Part shown: one piece after another, positions 1 to 12,228 of the stretch
Layout of the letters: the number at the start of each line of letters is the position of its first letter
How positions within the stretch are numbered: the first letter of the stretch is position 1
Source of the DNA: Gnetum montanum
Lineage: Eukaryota > Streptophyta > Gnetopsida > Gnetales > Gnetaceae
Assembly: GCA_015680685.1 (NCBI GenBank)
Contig: MNCI01011447.1
Span: 66,452 to 130,451, forward strand
Length of the DNA stretch: 64,000 nt
Direction: 5' to 3'
Notes under the pieces: generated by a model
What the model saw: the letters and a program-made list of their open reading frames with translations, nothing else
What the model was told of the DNA's origin: nothing
Databases searched by the model: none
Translations under genes and position numbers: made by a program

Positions 1-760
1 ATGAGGTAAAGGAGGTTAATGAAAAGGATGGGATATGCACTTCTAAGTAGCCAAGCTAGTTAAGATGAGGATCTTAGAATGATATAGTATCCTTCTGCCT
101 TGGTGAAATACACCCCTGATCAACGCCTCTCTGGCACGTACCCTGCAAACACAATAGAGAGCAAACAAGAAGGAACAACCATCAAGCTAAATGAAGGTAA
201 AGGTATATCATTCTTTGCATGCTGCTAGAAAATTAAAAATTGTTGGTGAGGCATGTGACATCCAAACCAGAAAGGCCAATAGCTATTCTAGTAGCATCAA
301 CGTGGAGACGTAGGCACTGAGGAGGCTAGGAGTTACTATGATCATGCAGATGCTCAAGAGTCCCCACCCAAGGAAAACATTATGTAGTTTAGCTATGAGA
401 TGGGCTACCCAACTATTGAACATCTTTTGGGCTAGGGCAATGGTGGGGGCTAGAGGGTAGAAACTTCTTGGCTAGGCCACAATAGTGCTAGGACTCTAGT
501 GGCAAGCACTCACAATGGAAGCTACTGCAAGGGCAAGGGGCGATGGTAGCGGTAGCTTTCGAAGGCTACCAAGATGTCAAATGACATCTCTGGAGGATCA
601 ACAAGATGCCAAGGTTGGCGGCATTGCATATATTCTAGAGGGTATTTTCTTAGCATCATGAACTGCATTCTAGAATTGCAACGTCCCACCCTATGTTGAC
701 ACTATGCACACTTTCTTGTCTATAGGTTCATGAATGCATGCTAAAGAAGTGCCACAAACC
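1..760. other. Unassigned left flank of element A
   Basis: I see no conserved reading frame here on either strand. It lies downstream of the integrase and 3' minisatellite of element A in that element's minus-strand reading direction, so it should be 3' untranslated sequence or more of the internal region before the 3' LTR. I could not match it to the element's own LTR. It is richer in G than most of the window. This is inference from position only. Confidence 0.4.
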
Positions 761-1250
761 TAGTTTAAGGTCATAGTAGACCATCTGATGTGCTGGTTTA
801 AGGTCTCAGTAGACCATGATGCACTAATTTAAGGTCCTAGTAGACCGTTGTGCTAGTTTATTGTCATAGTAGACCATTGCGCTAGTTTATCATCATAGCA
901 GATGGCCGTTGTGCTAGTTTAAGGTCCTAGTAGACTGCTATGCTAGTTTAAGGTCCCAGCAGACCGCAGTGCTATTTTTTCATCATAACATATGGTGGAT
1001 GTGCTTGTTTAAGATCCTAGCAGACCAGATTTGATAGTTCTACATCATGGTGGATAGTCTGTGCTAATTTATAGTCATGGTAGACTGCCTTTGTTATTTT
1101 TATGTCATAGTAGACGAGCTTTGGAAGTTTTACATTATAGCAGACATGCTTTGTAGTTTTAAATCATAGTAGACATGCTTTACTATTTTTATGTTGTAGC
1201 TGACGCTTTTTTATTTTTGGCCAATTTTACATCATAGCAGATGATTTGGT
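761..1250 (-). repeat. Minisatellite 3' of element A integrase
   Basis: About a dozen degenerate units of roughly 38 bases, clearest at the left end, with core TAGTTTAAGGTC-n(6)-GACC followed by a TGTGC-like spacer. It starts directly after the integrase C-terminus of element A in the minus-strand direction, where Tat/Ogre/Retand elements are known to carry tandem repeats in the 3' untranslated region. The core contains GGTC, six bases, then GACC. Units toward the integrase (950-1,250) are more decayed. Confidence 0.85.
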
Positions 1251-1265
1251 TACCTTGCTCATGTA

Positions 1266-2359
1266 TTAGATATAGTACATATTGACATACGAATGATTCA
1301 TAGGATTTGCGAACTCTTTGCCATCGATGTCTACCAGCTTGAAGGCCTCGTTCCTATAGGCTTTTGTGACCATGAATGGACCATCCCAGATTTCTGAGAA
1401 TTTGTTCACATGTTCACAGACAGCTTTGAGAATGAAGTCTCCCTTTTTTATCAATCATTGATGTAGGTTTGCATGATGCTTCTTCCGTTACCTATTTTGG
1501 TATTACTCTAAGCGACCAAGTGTTTGTGCATGCTCCTCCTCTATTGAGTTGAGGTTGATAATCCTTGACTCATTATTCTGGGCTTCACTCATGATGTTTG
1601 ATAGGATCATTCGTAGTGAGGTTACCTGTAGGTCAAGAGGTAACACCACTTCAGATCCGTAGATAAGACTGTAAGGAGTTTTACCTATTGTAGTCCTACA
1701 TGTCATCCTGTAAGCCCACAGCACATAGAGGATTTTCTCATGCTATCATCTCTTGTTGTTGTTAAGCATTTTCTTGAGCAAGTTAATGATGGCTTTGTTC
1801 GTAGCTTCTGGTTGTCTGTTTGCCTATGGGTAGTATGGTGAGGAGAAAGATTACCTAATGCCAAGGTTGCTACAAAAGGCTTTGGTTTCCGCACTGCTAA
1901 ACTATGGCCCGTTGTCAGTCACAATTGCCATTGGAAGCCCAAAGCTTGTCACTATGTTATCTAATATGAAGTGGCAAACCTGTTGAGATGTAGTCTTCCG
2001 AAGGGGAATAGCCTCCACCCACTTTGTAAAGTACTCAGTGGTGATTATAATGAAGCTATGTCCTATGGAAGACTTAGGTGTGATAGGTCCTATAATGTCT
2101 AGTCCCCATCATTGGAATGGCCACATGATCTGCATCGGGGTGCAATTCTATAGGTGAAACATGTATGAGATTTTCATATCGTTGGCACCTATCACAAGTC
2201 TTGACTTTGGCTAGGCAATCACATTTCATGTGAGGCTAGTAGTACCCTAAGCGTCTAGTTTTTTCTACCATGACCCTAGGTGCTATGTGTCCACCACACA
2301 ATCCCCCATGTACCTCATTAATGACCTTCTATGCTTGCTCCTTATTTATGCATGCTAGC
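1266..2359 (-). pseudogene. Integrase of element A (Tat-like), C-terminal part of pol
   Basis: Read on the minus strand from 2,359 down, this gives the H2C2 zinc finger (EVHGGLCGGH, then CDCLAKVKTCDRC), the catalytic core with WGLDIIGPITP, VTDNGP and PEATNK as the DDE triad, a YSLIYGSE block, and the C-terminal WDGPFMVTKAY segment. Integrase inserts element cDNA into host DNA. All three catalytic residues are still readable, but there are several stops and frame changes (frames near 1,454, 1,503-1,724 and 1,703-1,894), so it is dead. The zinc-finger end is broken at 2,359 by element B; the reading resumes beyond 9,707. The lineage call rests on similarity to Tat integrases as I know them. Confidence 0.88.
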
Positions 2360-3330
2360 TGATGAGTGGCGAGGTACCCCTACACTCAACCATATGAAAC
2401 GAGCGTAGCACACATGATCCAGTTGAACTCTGCACACTAAATGCCTAAACGCTCGATGGAACACTTGGGGTTAATCATTTGTTGTCTTCCTAGACTTACT
2501 TTTTGTTGTCACGGTGTATGATTAAGTAAGTTTGAGGTATATGATTTCTTTGGTCTTTTCTAGTTTTATTTCGTACACTATGAGGTGAAGGGTTGAGAAA
2601 CTAACTAACTCTAACTATGGACATAAGTCTAAATTAACTAACGTCAGCATCCATTCCCACCTACCGTATACACCCTAAAATATGCAACTGTGGTTACCAA
2701 ATGCTAATCGTTACTGGGATCACCACAGGTAATGCACGTGCTCGAAGTGGTCGTACTGAGGCACCTAAGTAGCTTAAGTGTGATGAGTAGCCTATTCCTT
2801 GACTAGCCGTACACATCCGTAGATTCTTGTAATCAACTCATACTCATCCCGCGTTCTAGGACACAAGGGTAAGAGAATCTAATCACGATGAGTAGCCGAT
2901 TCCTTGGTTAGCCATACACATTCGTTAATGCTCGTAACCAAGTTGTACTCATGCCGCGTTACTAGGAAAATAATAAATAACAATAAATAAAGTCCTATTC
3001 CATGCACTGCAAGGTTTATCCACAAAGCTCATCTTTATTGTTGTACACAACTTGCGTTCAAGTAGAAAGCTACGCGAATAAAGATCTGTTCACTTGGGGA
3101 CTTCTACTGTGGGTAGATGGAAAATATTCTATCTCTAGAGTGATGAAATTGCCAGAGCTTTGTTACTTCTAGCCTAGGATGATAAATAAGGGGAGTGACA
3201 CCTCTTATTTATAGATTTGTCAGTGGACCGCGATATTGGGTACGCAACATCGTAGGGGACGACGCGATATCACATACACAATATCGCATGGGATGTGATA
3301 TCATGACCCATGCGATATTGCATCTCATCA
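2360..3330 (-). repeat. 3' LTR of element B
   Basis: It matches 8,772-9,707 along its whole length with scattered substitutions and small indels. It begins TGATGAGTGGCG and ends CTCATCA on the plus strand. The GATATC/CGATAT-rich end (3,220-3,330) is the most variable part. In the minus direction a short purine run (TATGGAGGTA, 3,331-3,340) precedes it and may be the remnant polypurine tract. Confidence 0.9.
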
Positions 3331-5430
3331 TACCTCCATAACTAAATGAAAACTCATCCTCGAGTTCCTTACAATAGTATCAGGTAGGTATGAAATTATT
3401 GAGGGAAATGGAACTAATGGGATGACATGTGAACGGATCATTATTACAAGACTTCACCAAACTAGTATTCATGAAAACAAGGGTGAACAGCTTATTACAA
3501 TGACATCAGGCCTTGGTTGGCAACTGAGAGAAAGAGAGAGAAAGAAAGGAGTGTTGCTGCTGCCAACACCAAGGTTACGCCTTCGTTGTCCATCCATAAG
3601 CGCATCGTCAATCTTACACCTTGCATAGCTGCTTCAACACTACTCCATTCTGAGTGTTTGCTCCAAATCTAGTCTGTTATTGTATGTCCACCATCTGCAC
3701 ACACAACGCAATCATATATTAGCAAGGGTGGTTGAATCATCATGTAATTAATACCTTGCTTCAGTGTAGGTGCATTGGCTAGGTTGTGGTATGGTTGATA
3801 TGGATCTGGGAATATATTAAGGATGAATGCTGAAGGTTTAGGGGTTAGGAAGAAAATTAAAAATTTCGGGGCTAGGAGAAAATCAAAAAAATCAGGCCCC
3901 GTACCCCCATGACTAATCACGAACCTCCGGTAGAGTTAGAATGGAAAATGAAAAGGAGTAAGAAAGAGAGATAAAAAGGAACAACGATAACATCGATGAA
4001 ATGGATGTCAAGATGGGAATGAAAAAAATAGAATTAATTGCAAAATGTTAAGGCAAAGAATCTAACTAAGGCTCCAAATAGGAATGTCAGTGGGTCCTCC
4101 CTAAAGTAGGCTTATGCCGTTAATGCCTTGACAAACCCACATTCCAAGAGTCCGTAGGCTCCGAGAATGTCCTTTGCAACAAGAGTTAAAGTCTTAGCCG
4201 CAAGAATTTACCAAAAAGAAAACAATGCATCAACCAAAATATATACACTAATGATACAACTAGAAATGAGCTAAACAATGGAGAGAAGCATGGAGAGAAG
4301 AGAAATGGAATGGAACCCCAAGAACAAGGTGGTGTACAGCCCCTTGTGTGTTTGATGATTATGTGACTTGGCAAATCTCATTCCAACTCTGGCCTCAAAC
4401 CAACCACATCCAGTGACTTCATATCAATGCACTCAAACCATCCACGACAACAAGAATGCACTCTCCAAGAGCCACCACCATTCTGATGAAATAAAGGAAA
4501 GAATGGGAAGTGAGAAGGGCCTTAGTTAGAGGGAACACTTTTGGTTGCATAACTAGTGCTTGTAGCCCAAGTTTATTTGTGTAAGGGATGTGCTTTGAAT
4601 TCTCACTTGGTTTTTTTTAGTGTTTTGTATTTTCATGCGTGAGAACCACACCATGCAAAGACTTCTTATTTTTATTGTCTTGGCTTCTGATAATTGGGTA
4701 ACATCGGAACGACAAGAAAACTCAAGAGGAAACATTCAAGCACCCAAGAGAATGACCAACACAAAAGCATCGAGTTCCCTTTAAGTCACACCCTTTTGAA
4801 CCCTTGAGTCCTTCCTTAGTTTGAGAAATACCCAATTACTAATTCGTTAAAGTTGTTATTAGAAGGGGACTGTACATTTCCAAGTCAAGAGAGACCATAG
4901 AAACGAGTGGATCGATGGATGAAGTGGTCTCATTGCCTACCATATCAAAAGAAACATACCTTAATATCAACATTGTGACTTAAAGGTAAAAACCAAACAT
5001 TAGCAATCAATATGAAAATAGGTCATACCATCATGAAGAACTCTTATTATGGGACAAACTTACAGGGTGGATCACACACACACAAAAATTGGAAAAGGAT
5101 AATGATGTTGTAAAAAAGAAACTAGAAAAGTTAAAGAAATTTGCAAAACAAAAATTAGAAAAGTTAAAGAAATTTGTAATACAAAAACTAGAAAATTTAA
5201 AGAAATTTGTAAAACAAAAATATGTAAAATAAGTATTATAAAACAAAAACGTTTAAAACAAGAATCAAAAAAGAACTGAGAGCCCCATATGATCAGCATA
5301 GGTGGCCATCTCCCCCATGGCTGAGTTGTAAGGGAGAGATCTAAAATAATGAGCACCTATTTAAATTTCTAAGTAGTGCCCAACTTATCCTAGTTGATGA
5401 TTTGAGATTAAGGGGTGGAAGTTGGTAACA
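3331..5430. other. 3' internal region of element B without recognisable gene
   Basis: This stretch separates the protease remnant from the 3' LTR of element B, where RT-RNase H-INT would stand in a complete Athila element. I see only short frames and no pol motif on either strand. It contains a run of AGAGAGAAAG (about 3,527-3,550) and the short tandem repeat at 5,122-5,228. It could be an untranslated spacer or foreign sequence taken up when pol was lost. Confidence 0.5.
5122..5228 (-). repeat. Three-copy tandem repeat of about 33 bases inside element B
   Basis: The unit ACTAGAAAAGTTAAAGAAAT followed by TTGYAAWACAAAA occurs three times in a row with few changes, then fades into TATGTAAAATAAG. 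It is AT-rich and lies between the protease remnant and the 3' LTR of element B. The long minus-strand frames over it are products of the repeat, not genes. Confidence 0.8.
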
Positions 5431-5586
5431 TTCATGTCCAAATGTATATATGCTTTCATTATGGGCATGGGTTTCCTCAGTTCATTCCATGCATATTGGT
5501 CTACTCCTACTAGTAGCTGTCAACCACGAGGTGTCTACTACTTCTTGTGTGATTGCTACATACAGGCATCTTTGTTTCAAATTTTC

Positions 5587-6210
5587 TTAGGCACACCTCT
5601 TGCATGGAGGCATTTCCTCCATGTCATCACCCAATGAATCATTGTATGTGATGCATGGAACCTTCCTCTTCTCGATCTTTTCACATATGTTTATCTTCAA
5701 AATTTCCAAGAAAAGATCATGGATCCTAAGGCATGTGTCTACTATGCTTAGCCATGTCCTTCCTATCATAATTGGGAAGTCCCCTTCATTGTTGTTAACT
5801 TCAATCACTAGGAAATCAGCTGGGTAAGACCAACCACACATAGTGGTAATGATGTCCTCCACCAATCCCAAGGGAATGGTGCTGGACCGGTCTACTAGCT
5901 CTAGTTGGATGTTGCTCTTCTTAAGTTAGGGTATGTTTCAGATATGATACATCTCTCGTGAAATTAAGTTGACTCCAGAACCTGAGTCAAGAAGAGCCCT
6001 ATGTGGTTCATTTTCGGTGATTTGCAAATAGATTAAGGGACTCCTAGGGTTAGTTAGTTTCCTAGGAAGGTGGTCCACATTGATCCAATCAGTTAGGGTA
6101 TGCATTAAAATAACCGTATGCATTAAGCTCTGATTTTGGACGGAAGGGTGCTCCGAAGTGTTAGATGGTGGAGGAGTGTTCATGGGCCCAACCGCTTGTT
6201 TTTGCGAGAG
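5587..6210 (-). pseudogene. Aspartic protease of element B
   Basis: The minus strand encodes a retropepsin-like domain. The active-site motif RALLDSGSGVNLISREMY lies near 6,000, then DRSSTIPLGLVEDI and the flap-side IMIGRTWLSIVDTC near 5,720. The DSG triad is intact, although one stop near 5,935 splits the frame. The spacing DRS...PLG.VED...IGR.WL follows the Athila protease pattern, which is why I call the element Athila-like. In an active element the enzyme would cut the Gag-Pol polyprotein inside the virus-like particle. It follows gag on the same strand, with a proline/threonine-rich linker (6,215-6,700) between them. Confidence 0.82.
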
Positions 6211-6705
6211 CTTTTCTGGGATTTTGGTTCTAAAGTAAGGTCTTTACTTTTTACAGTTGTCAGAACCAGTAGTAGGTTGGATATTTATAGCTCTTGCAGC
6301 ATGACATTGCTGTGGTTGAGGAGGAAGTTTCCCTTGCATTGTTGGAGCAAGAGGTGTTATGGGAACTACTTGTGATGGAAGAGGTGTTGATAGATTAGGA
6401 GGATGGTGTGGGTATGGAGTATCCCTTGGAGGAGAAGGAGTCCTTCTAAAGTTCTCCTAAGCTTGTTAGTGACGGTTGGGGGTTGTGTGACCCATAGAGT
6501 CACTTGGAGAAATTGGCTACTGCACATAATAACCATATGGATTAGGCTATCGATAAGGGTACTGTTGTGTTGGCAGTGGCATCCCCCATGACTGTCGATA
6601 TTGCCACTACTGATGCTATCTGATGGTCTGTGATGGAGTTCCACTTGGATAATACGTTAGTGATTGGTGGAACTTCCTTGAGTTATCTTGTGGGTAAGGT
6701 AACCT

Positions 6706-8457
6706 TCAGGGTTTTTGCCATTGGTTGAGTCGTAGATTAAGCGCATATACCCCAGACTCCTGTAGATGTGAGATGATGGGGCAACATCCCTTAGGATGGT
6801 CATAATGGAAAATCTCACATCCACTGTCATCCTCTATGTCAGAATCCTTAGCCACATCAGAGTTAGTGATTTTTCCCTTATCCTTATTATATGCAAGGCC
6901 TAAATCTCTCCACTTTTTCTTACCTTTGTCACTACTTTGTTCAACCTCAGACTCTTTTACAATTTTTAAGATAGTTTCAATTTTAGAGTCTAAGGAAATC
7001 CATACATCATCTACCTTAGCCACTAATTTTGTTGTTAATTGTTTGATTAGCAAGGTTTTCTGGTTCACCAATTCTTTGATTGGTGACTCATCCTCTTCAT
7101 CACAAAATTTCACTCCCTTCTTTTGAAGAGAGGGATCCTGATTATACTCTTTCGTACTTTCCCTTTTTCATAGCTCACCCTCTTCATTTGCTACTTTCTC
7201 CAACAAGCTATGTACTTCATGGGCTCTAAGTTGTGAGAGTCTCCCTTGGGCATAAGTCCCAAAGATTCTTCTAGTTTCCTTCCTTAGCCCATCCATGATG
7301 TGGTGAAGTTGATCCTACTGAGCATACCCATGGCTCGGGAAATGATGTAACAATGTGTAATAGTGGGCCATGGCAGCATCCAATGGTTCATGTGTACCTT
7401 TATTCTAGCCTTAGATCTACTTACCCAAATTGGACACTCTGGAGTACATTTGATACTTTTCGTTGAACAGTTCTAGCATCATACTCCACCTCGTGATGGT
7501 TTCCAATTCTAAGGACCGGTACCAGCTCTCTGCTTCTTTGGTGAGTGTCCTTGGGAACAACTTAAGTTTTTGCCACTCATTTTTTATATTCTACAACACA
7601 CACACATTGTGGAATTCCTATAAATGATTTTGCAGATCAGCATTGTATCCCCCTTCAAATCATGGGATATTATTCATGTCTAAACGCTTGATCTGGCTAT
7701 CCTTTAAATGCCTTGTGAGAATCCTAACTTCCTCGGTTATGTTAAGCATACTTCAGGTTGTGAGTAGGGGCTTGTCATGATTTTCTTCTTCATGATGTCT
7801 GTGATGTCTACGTTGTTCCCTACTCTCCCTACGTCCTTTCCCTTATCCTTTCTCTTGACTTTCCCGTCGAGGTCTTTCTTCTTTCTTACTTTTATCCTCA
7901 CCTTTATGTTCATGGTGGCTATTCCCAAATGTGGAAGGAGAGGATGAGTGATGGGATGAAGGATAAGAATAAGGGGAACCATCACCATGATGATGTTTCT
8001 TTCCTTCTCTTCGGCTTCTATGGCCCCGATCGTTATGACGACCAAAGTGCCCATCCTTAGCATGAGTGTTTATTCCCTCTATGAATAGTTGGTGTTCACG
8101 GGCATCAGAACCAGGGATATGTATCATTGATCATAGGTTCTGATACTCAACCTCCTCACCTTCATTAGGAGGGTGAACATCCTTTGGTAAAGAACCCATG
8201 ATAAAGGGCTCATCGTCTCCTATCTCGCTAAGGATGTGCAGGACCTTGCCCTTCAACAGTGCATATTTGATCTCCTACCTTAAGTCTTTCATACATTGGG
8301 CATCTATGGGATAATAATCCCTCATGTCAAAATCTTCCACAATGTATTCCGTGAAATGATCTTGCATGCCAATCTGTGCCAAGGCACGGAAAAGCATGCG
8401 AGAGTTTGCTCGATCTGGGGGTAACATGATGTTAACTTTCAAATCTCTCCACCGCAA
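6706..8457 (-). pseudogene. Gag of element B
   Basis: Frames on the minus strand join into a Gag-like product. They give an N-terminal part near 8,457, a histidine/serine-rich basic segment (8,127 to 7,850), a central Gag fold with LKLFPRTLTKEAESWYRSLE and ITRWSMMLELFNEKY (7,600-7,450), and an acidic/lysine-rich tail (7,113-6,706, 135 codons open) ending near a CEIFHYDHPKGCCP stretch that may be a degraded zinc knuckle. Gag would form the particle that packages element RNA. Several stops and two or more frame shifts disable it. The start codon is not identifiable, since sequence between 8,460 and the primer site shows no coding signal. Confidence 0.75.
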
Positions 8458-8750
8458 CTATTCATCTTGATGGAGAATAAAAGTAAAATCTGGAATATAT
8501 TCATTGGGATGAGTATCAACTATCTTTTATTGTTTAGGACTTCGCTGATTTTGGTTATGTGTTTTATCTTTCTGACTATCTCATGTATGATCCTTAGGTG
8601 GTGGGTTGCTCTTATGAGAAGAAGGTATTTTTATCGGTGTGCTAATTCACCGTTATATAATTTTTTCTCTTTTGATTAACCTAAAGGTTAGTTAAGGCTC
8701 ACAATGATGTGAGTGATATCCCTTATGTTCTACTCGGTGCACAAACACTT

Positions 8751-8770
8751 AGTCCCTGGCAATGGTGCCA
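8751..8770 (-). promoter_or_regulatory. Primer-binding site of element B
   Basis: On the minus strand the sequence one base after the 5' LTR reads TGGCACCATTGCCAGGGACT. It closely resembles the TGGCGCCGTTGCCGGGGA site that Athila-type elements use for tRNA-Asp priming, with a few transitions of the kind expected from decay of methylated cytosines. It fixes the orientation of element B. Confidence 0.8.
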
Positions 8771-8771
8771 A

Positions 8772-9707
8772 TGATGAGTGGCGAGGTATCCCTAAACTCA
8801 ACCATATGAAACAAGCATAGAACGCACAATTCGGTCGAACTCCATAGGCTAAATTCCTAAATGCCCCATGGAACACTTGGAGTTAATCATTCGTTGTCTT
8901 CCTAGACTTACTTGTTGTTGTCATGGTGTATGGTTAAGTCCGAGGTATATGATTTTTTTGGTCTTTTCTGGTTTTATCTACTATGCTATGAGGTGAAGGG
9001 TTGATAAACTAACTAACTCTAACTAAAGACCTAAGTCTAAATTAACTAGCATCAACATCCGTTCCCACTTACTGTACACACCCTGAACTATGCAACCGTG
9101 GCTACCAAACACTAATCGTTACTGGGATCACCACACGTAATGCACGTGCTCGAAGTGGTCGTACTGAGGCACCTAACTAGCCTAAGCGTGATGAGAAGCC
9201 GATTCCTTGACTAGCCGTACACATCCGTAGATTCTCGTAATCAATTCATACTCATCCCGTGTTCTAGGAGACAAGGGTGAGAGAATCTAATCCCGATGAG
9301 TAGCCAATTCCTTGGTTAGCCATACATATTCGTTAATGATCATAACCAAGTCGTACTCATTCCGCGTTACTAGGAAAATAATAAATAACATTAAATAAAG
9401 TCCTATTCCATGCACTGCAAGGTTTATCCACAAAGCTCATCTTTATTTTCATACACAACTTGCGTTCAAGTATAAAGTTGCTCAAATAAAGATCTGTTCA
9501 CTTGGGGACTCCTACTGCGGGCACATGGAAAATATTCTATCTCTGGAGTGATCAAACTACCAGAGCTTCACTAATTCTAGCCTAGGATGATAAATAATGG
9601 GAGTGTCACCTCTTATTTATAGATTTGGCAGCGGACCGTGATATCACATAAGTGACATCACAGGGGACAATGCGATATCACGACTGCTACGATATCGTGT
9701 CTCAGCA
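8772..9707 (-). repeat. 5' LTR of element B
   Basis: Partner of the copy at 2,360-3,330. Internal landmarks shared by both copies include GTAATGCACGTGCTCGAAGTGG, the GATGAGTAGCC-ATTCCTTG duplication, and the CCTCTTATTTATAG block, which read on minus (CTATAAATAAGAGG, about 9,610-9,623) is a good TATA box for minus-strand transcription. It ends at 9,707 where the spacer of element A resumes. Confidence 0.88.
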
Positions 9708-10430
9708 CTATAAATATCCCATCAAAGGAGCATTTGCATAAGCCGTTATCTCCCATGAGTACATACTTCTGAGCACACTTGCAGAATGCATCTCTCTGGG
9801 TAGATGTCAATCTGTGTAGGGGCTCACCATGTTGTAGGTAGGCTTTAATGTTGGCATACCACTCTTGGATGTCCATAGTGCTTACAGAGGCTATGTGTAC
9901 CACTTGAGTGATAGGCTCCATACACTCGGTAATCAAAGCAGGAAAACTTGCGAACATGTGAGGTGGCACATTGAATGCTAGGATGGCCAAGGCATCTGCT
10001 ATGATTTTTTTGTTGTGTGGCACGTGTTGGATGTTTGTAGTTGCAAAGTGTTTAAGAAAAATTTTTGCTAGGTTGTAATAGGGCTGAAAATGGGTAGCTA
10101 TACAGACATACACCTTAGTGATTTGATTCACAATGAGTTGTGAATTAGCTCAAATCATCAGATCTTGAATTTTTAGTGCTTGGGCTACTAAGAGGCCCCT
10201 AAGGATTCCTTCATACTCTGCCACGTTTTTCATACAAAGGAACTTGAACCGATAAGAAAACGGTTGGATATCCCCTGAGGGGAATGTAATGATGGCCACT
10301 GTGCTACCACCACTCATAGTTGAGGCATCGTCAAAGTGTAAAGTAGCTTTGAGATGAGATGGGATAGCATTGATGGTGCTAATGTGCTTGTCAAGGAATT
10401 CAGGTTCTATGATTGCCTAATCCTTGATAG
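9708..10430 (-). pseudogene. Archaeal-type RNase H (aRH) and INT spacer of element A
   Basis: The minus strand reads LHFDDASTMSGGSTVAI near 10,300, then a frame with AEYEG, and continues into an open frame (10,131-9,658, its last bases in element B) with ADALAILAFNVPPHM. This is the second, archaeal-like RNase H known from Tat elements, placed after the Ty3-type RNase H and before integrase. In the family, FDGAS, E and D residues bind the metal ions; here the motif reads FDDAS. The downstream part (KYVLMGDNGLCKCSFDGI) is the spacer that leads into the integrase zinc finger, cut at 9,708 by element B. Several stops lie between 10,131 and 10,430. Confidence 0.78.
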
Positions 10431-12083
10431 GTGAGGTCGTGAGTTGCGTTGCTATACTTGACCTTCTATTGATGATTGGCTCACATAATACATATTGAAT
10501 TCCACTGTTATGCCTTTTTCCATCGGGCTATCCTGCTGCTTTCATATAGATTGTTCATGATGGCCCAGAGTACATTACTTTTGCAAATGATGTTAACTCT
10601 ACTACGAAATAGATAATGCCTCCACTTCTTTAATGCAAACACTAAGGCAAGGTAATTTATCTCCACCTCATTGTATTTCACCTCATATGCTATCAATGCA
10701 TGTCTTAGATAATACATTGGAATTTTAGAGCCATCATCTCGTTTCTGACATAACAATGTCATGATAGATGCATCTAAGGTGGCAAGGTAGATGTAGATAG
10801 GCTTATCCCTCTACGGTGGGTAAATAGTTGGGAGATGTAAAAGCTCTTTCATCTGATCATCAAAGTCTTGTTGGCACTATGTTTTCCATTCGAAGTTAAC
10901 CCCTTTCTTTAGTAAGTGTTGCATGTGGTGTAAATTTTTAGTCAAATTTTCTATAAACATTCTGATGAACTACACTCTACCCATGCAATTCCTTAAGGTT
11001 AGTAGAGGATGCTAGATTAGCGATGGCCTTAACTTTGTTAGGGTCCACTCGTATTCTAGCCTCCAATACTACAAACCTTAAGATGCATCCAGTTCTCACC
11101 CCGAAGACATACATTTTTGGATTGAGTCATAAATCATGCATCTGGTAGCATTTGAGGACTACACCTAGGTTGTTAGGATGATCAACGACCTCTTTCAATT
11201 TGACTGCTATGTCATCCATGTAGTCATTTAGTGTTTCTAGAATGTAGTCAATAAATATGTGTGTCATAAATCTATGGTAGGTTGCTTCGATGTTTTTGAG
11301 CCCAAAGGAAATCATGGTGTAACATAAAGTAACCCATGGGGTTATGAAAGTTGTTGTTAATTGATGCTCTGGGTTGATGAAAATTTGATTGTAGCTAGAG
11401 AAACTGTCCATGGAGGATAATAGAGCATGACTAGCCATAGTGTTGATGCGTTGATCAATACTTGGCAGTGGGAAGTCATCCTTGATCGTTTCTTTGATCA
11501 GATCCTAGAAGTATATACAGATTCATATTCCTCCCATTTTCTTAGAAACCACAATGATGGTTGACATCCACTCTAAGTAACCAACTTCCAGGATGAAACT
11601 AGCCTAATATAGCTTAGTGATTTCATTGCGTAGAACCAGTGCGATCTCTGGTTTAACCTTGCGAGAATTTTTCTTAACTACTTTCATACGCGGGTTCAAG
11701 ACAATGTTGTGTTGTATATGCCTCAGATCTAAGCCCATCATGTAGCTATAGGACCACAAAAAAACCTTGATGTTGTCTTGTAGTATCTTGGATACATCTT
11801 TATGTGTTTGTGAATCTAAGAGGGAGCTAAGTTTTAACGTTTTTATTTTTCCCCTAGATGTAGTCAAAGGAATTTCAATGAGAGGGTCCTTAGTTACATC
11901 CCCGACCTCTAAATCTAAGGCTTGGAATAGATTTTTGGGCCAATCTAGGGATGTTTCTAAGGATGCTATTGTGCTATCTATCGATAATTCCTAGTCTATT
12001 GACTCTGGGTTCAGTTTTCTTGCAAGATCACCATGTGGACCTATAAAGGCTAGAGGTGAAGAAAGATCGTGACACATTTCCAT
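10431..12083 (-). pseudogene. Reverse transcriptase and Ty3-type RNase H of element A
   Basis: A frame opens at ATG 12,083 (in-frame stop just upstream) and reads through a linker with SLETSLDWPKNLF and ILQDNIKVFLWSY into the RT. Palm motif A is LLSSMDSFSSYNQI (about 11,400), and the catalytic box YMDD is near 11,210 in NDYMDDIAV. A Ty3-type RNase H follows (about 10,890-10,450) with KIPMYYLRHAL, ALVFALKKWRHYL and RIARWKKA. RT-RNase H would copy the element RNA into cDNA in the particle. The catalytic DD is kept, but stops near 11,610 and 11,500 and later ones kill the frame. No protease lies directly upstream; a minisatellite does. Confidence 0.88.
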
Positions 12084-12228
12084 TCTTGCTCAACCTACCA
12101 CAATGAGATAAATTCCAAGTCAAGTGATACCTATTTGTAGCGACAATGAATAGCAAAAATTTGTGAAATAATAATGAAATATGGATAGTTAAAATAATTG
12201 TAAACTATGATACAAAGTTTGCAGTCTA

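Larger units (their letters stand above)
2360..9707 (-). mobile_element. Element B: Athila-like LTR retrotransposon with gag and PR only
   Basis: The two ends are direct repeats of about 0.95 kb (2,360-3,330 and 8,772-9,707), each bounded by TG/CA. A primer-binding site lies next to the right copy, fixing the direction as minus. The insertion splits the pol frame of element A between its RNase H/INT spacer (ends SFDGIFI) and its integrase zinc-finger entry (resumes LACINKEQA). Flanking pentamers are CTAGC on the left and CTATA on the right, so the target duplication is decayed (3 of 5). The interior holds gag and an Athila-type PR but no RT, RNase H or integrase, so it must have moved with enzymes from elsewhere or lost pol later. 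Confidence 0.88.
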
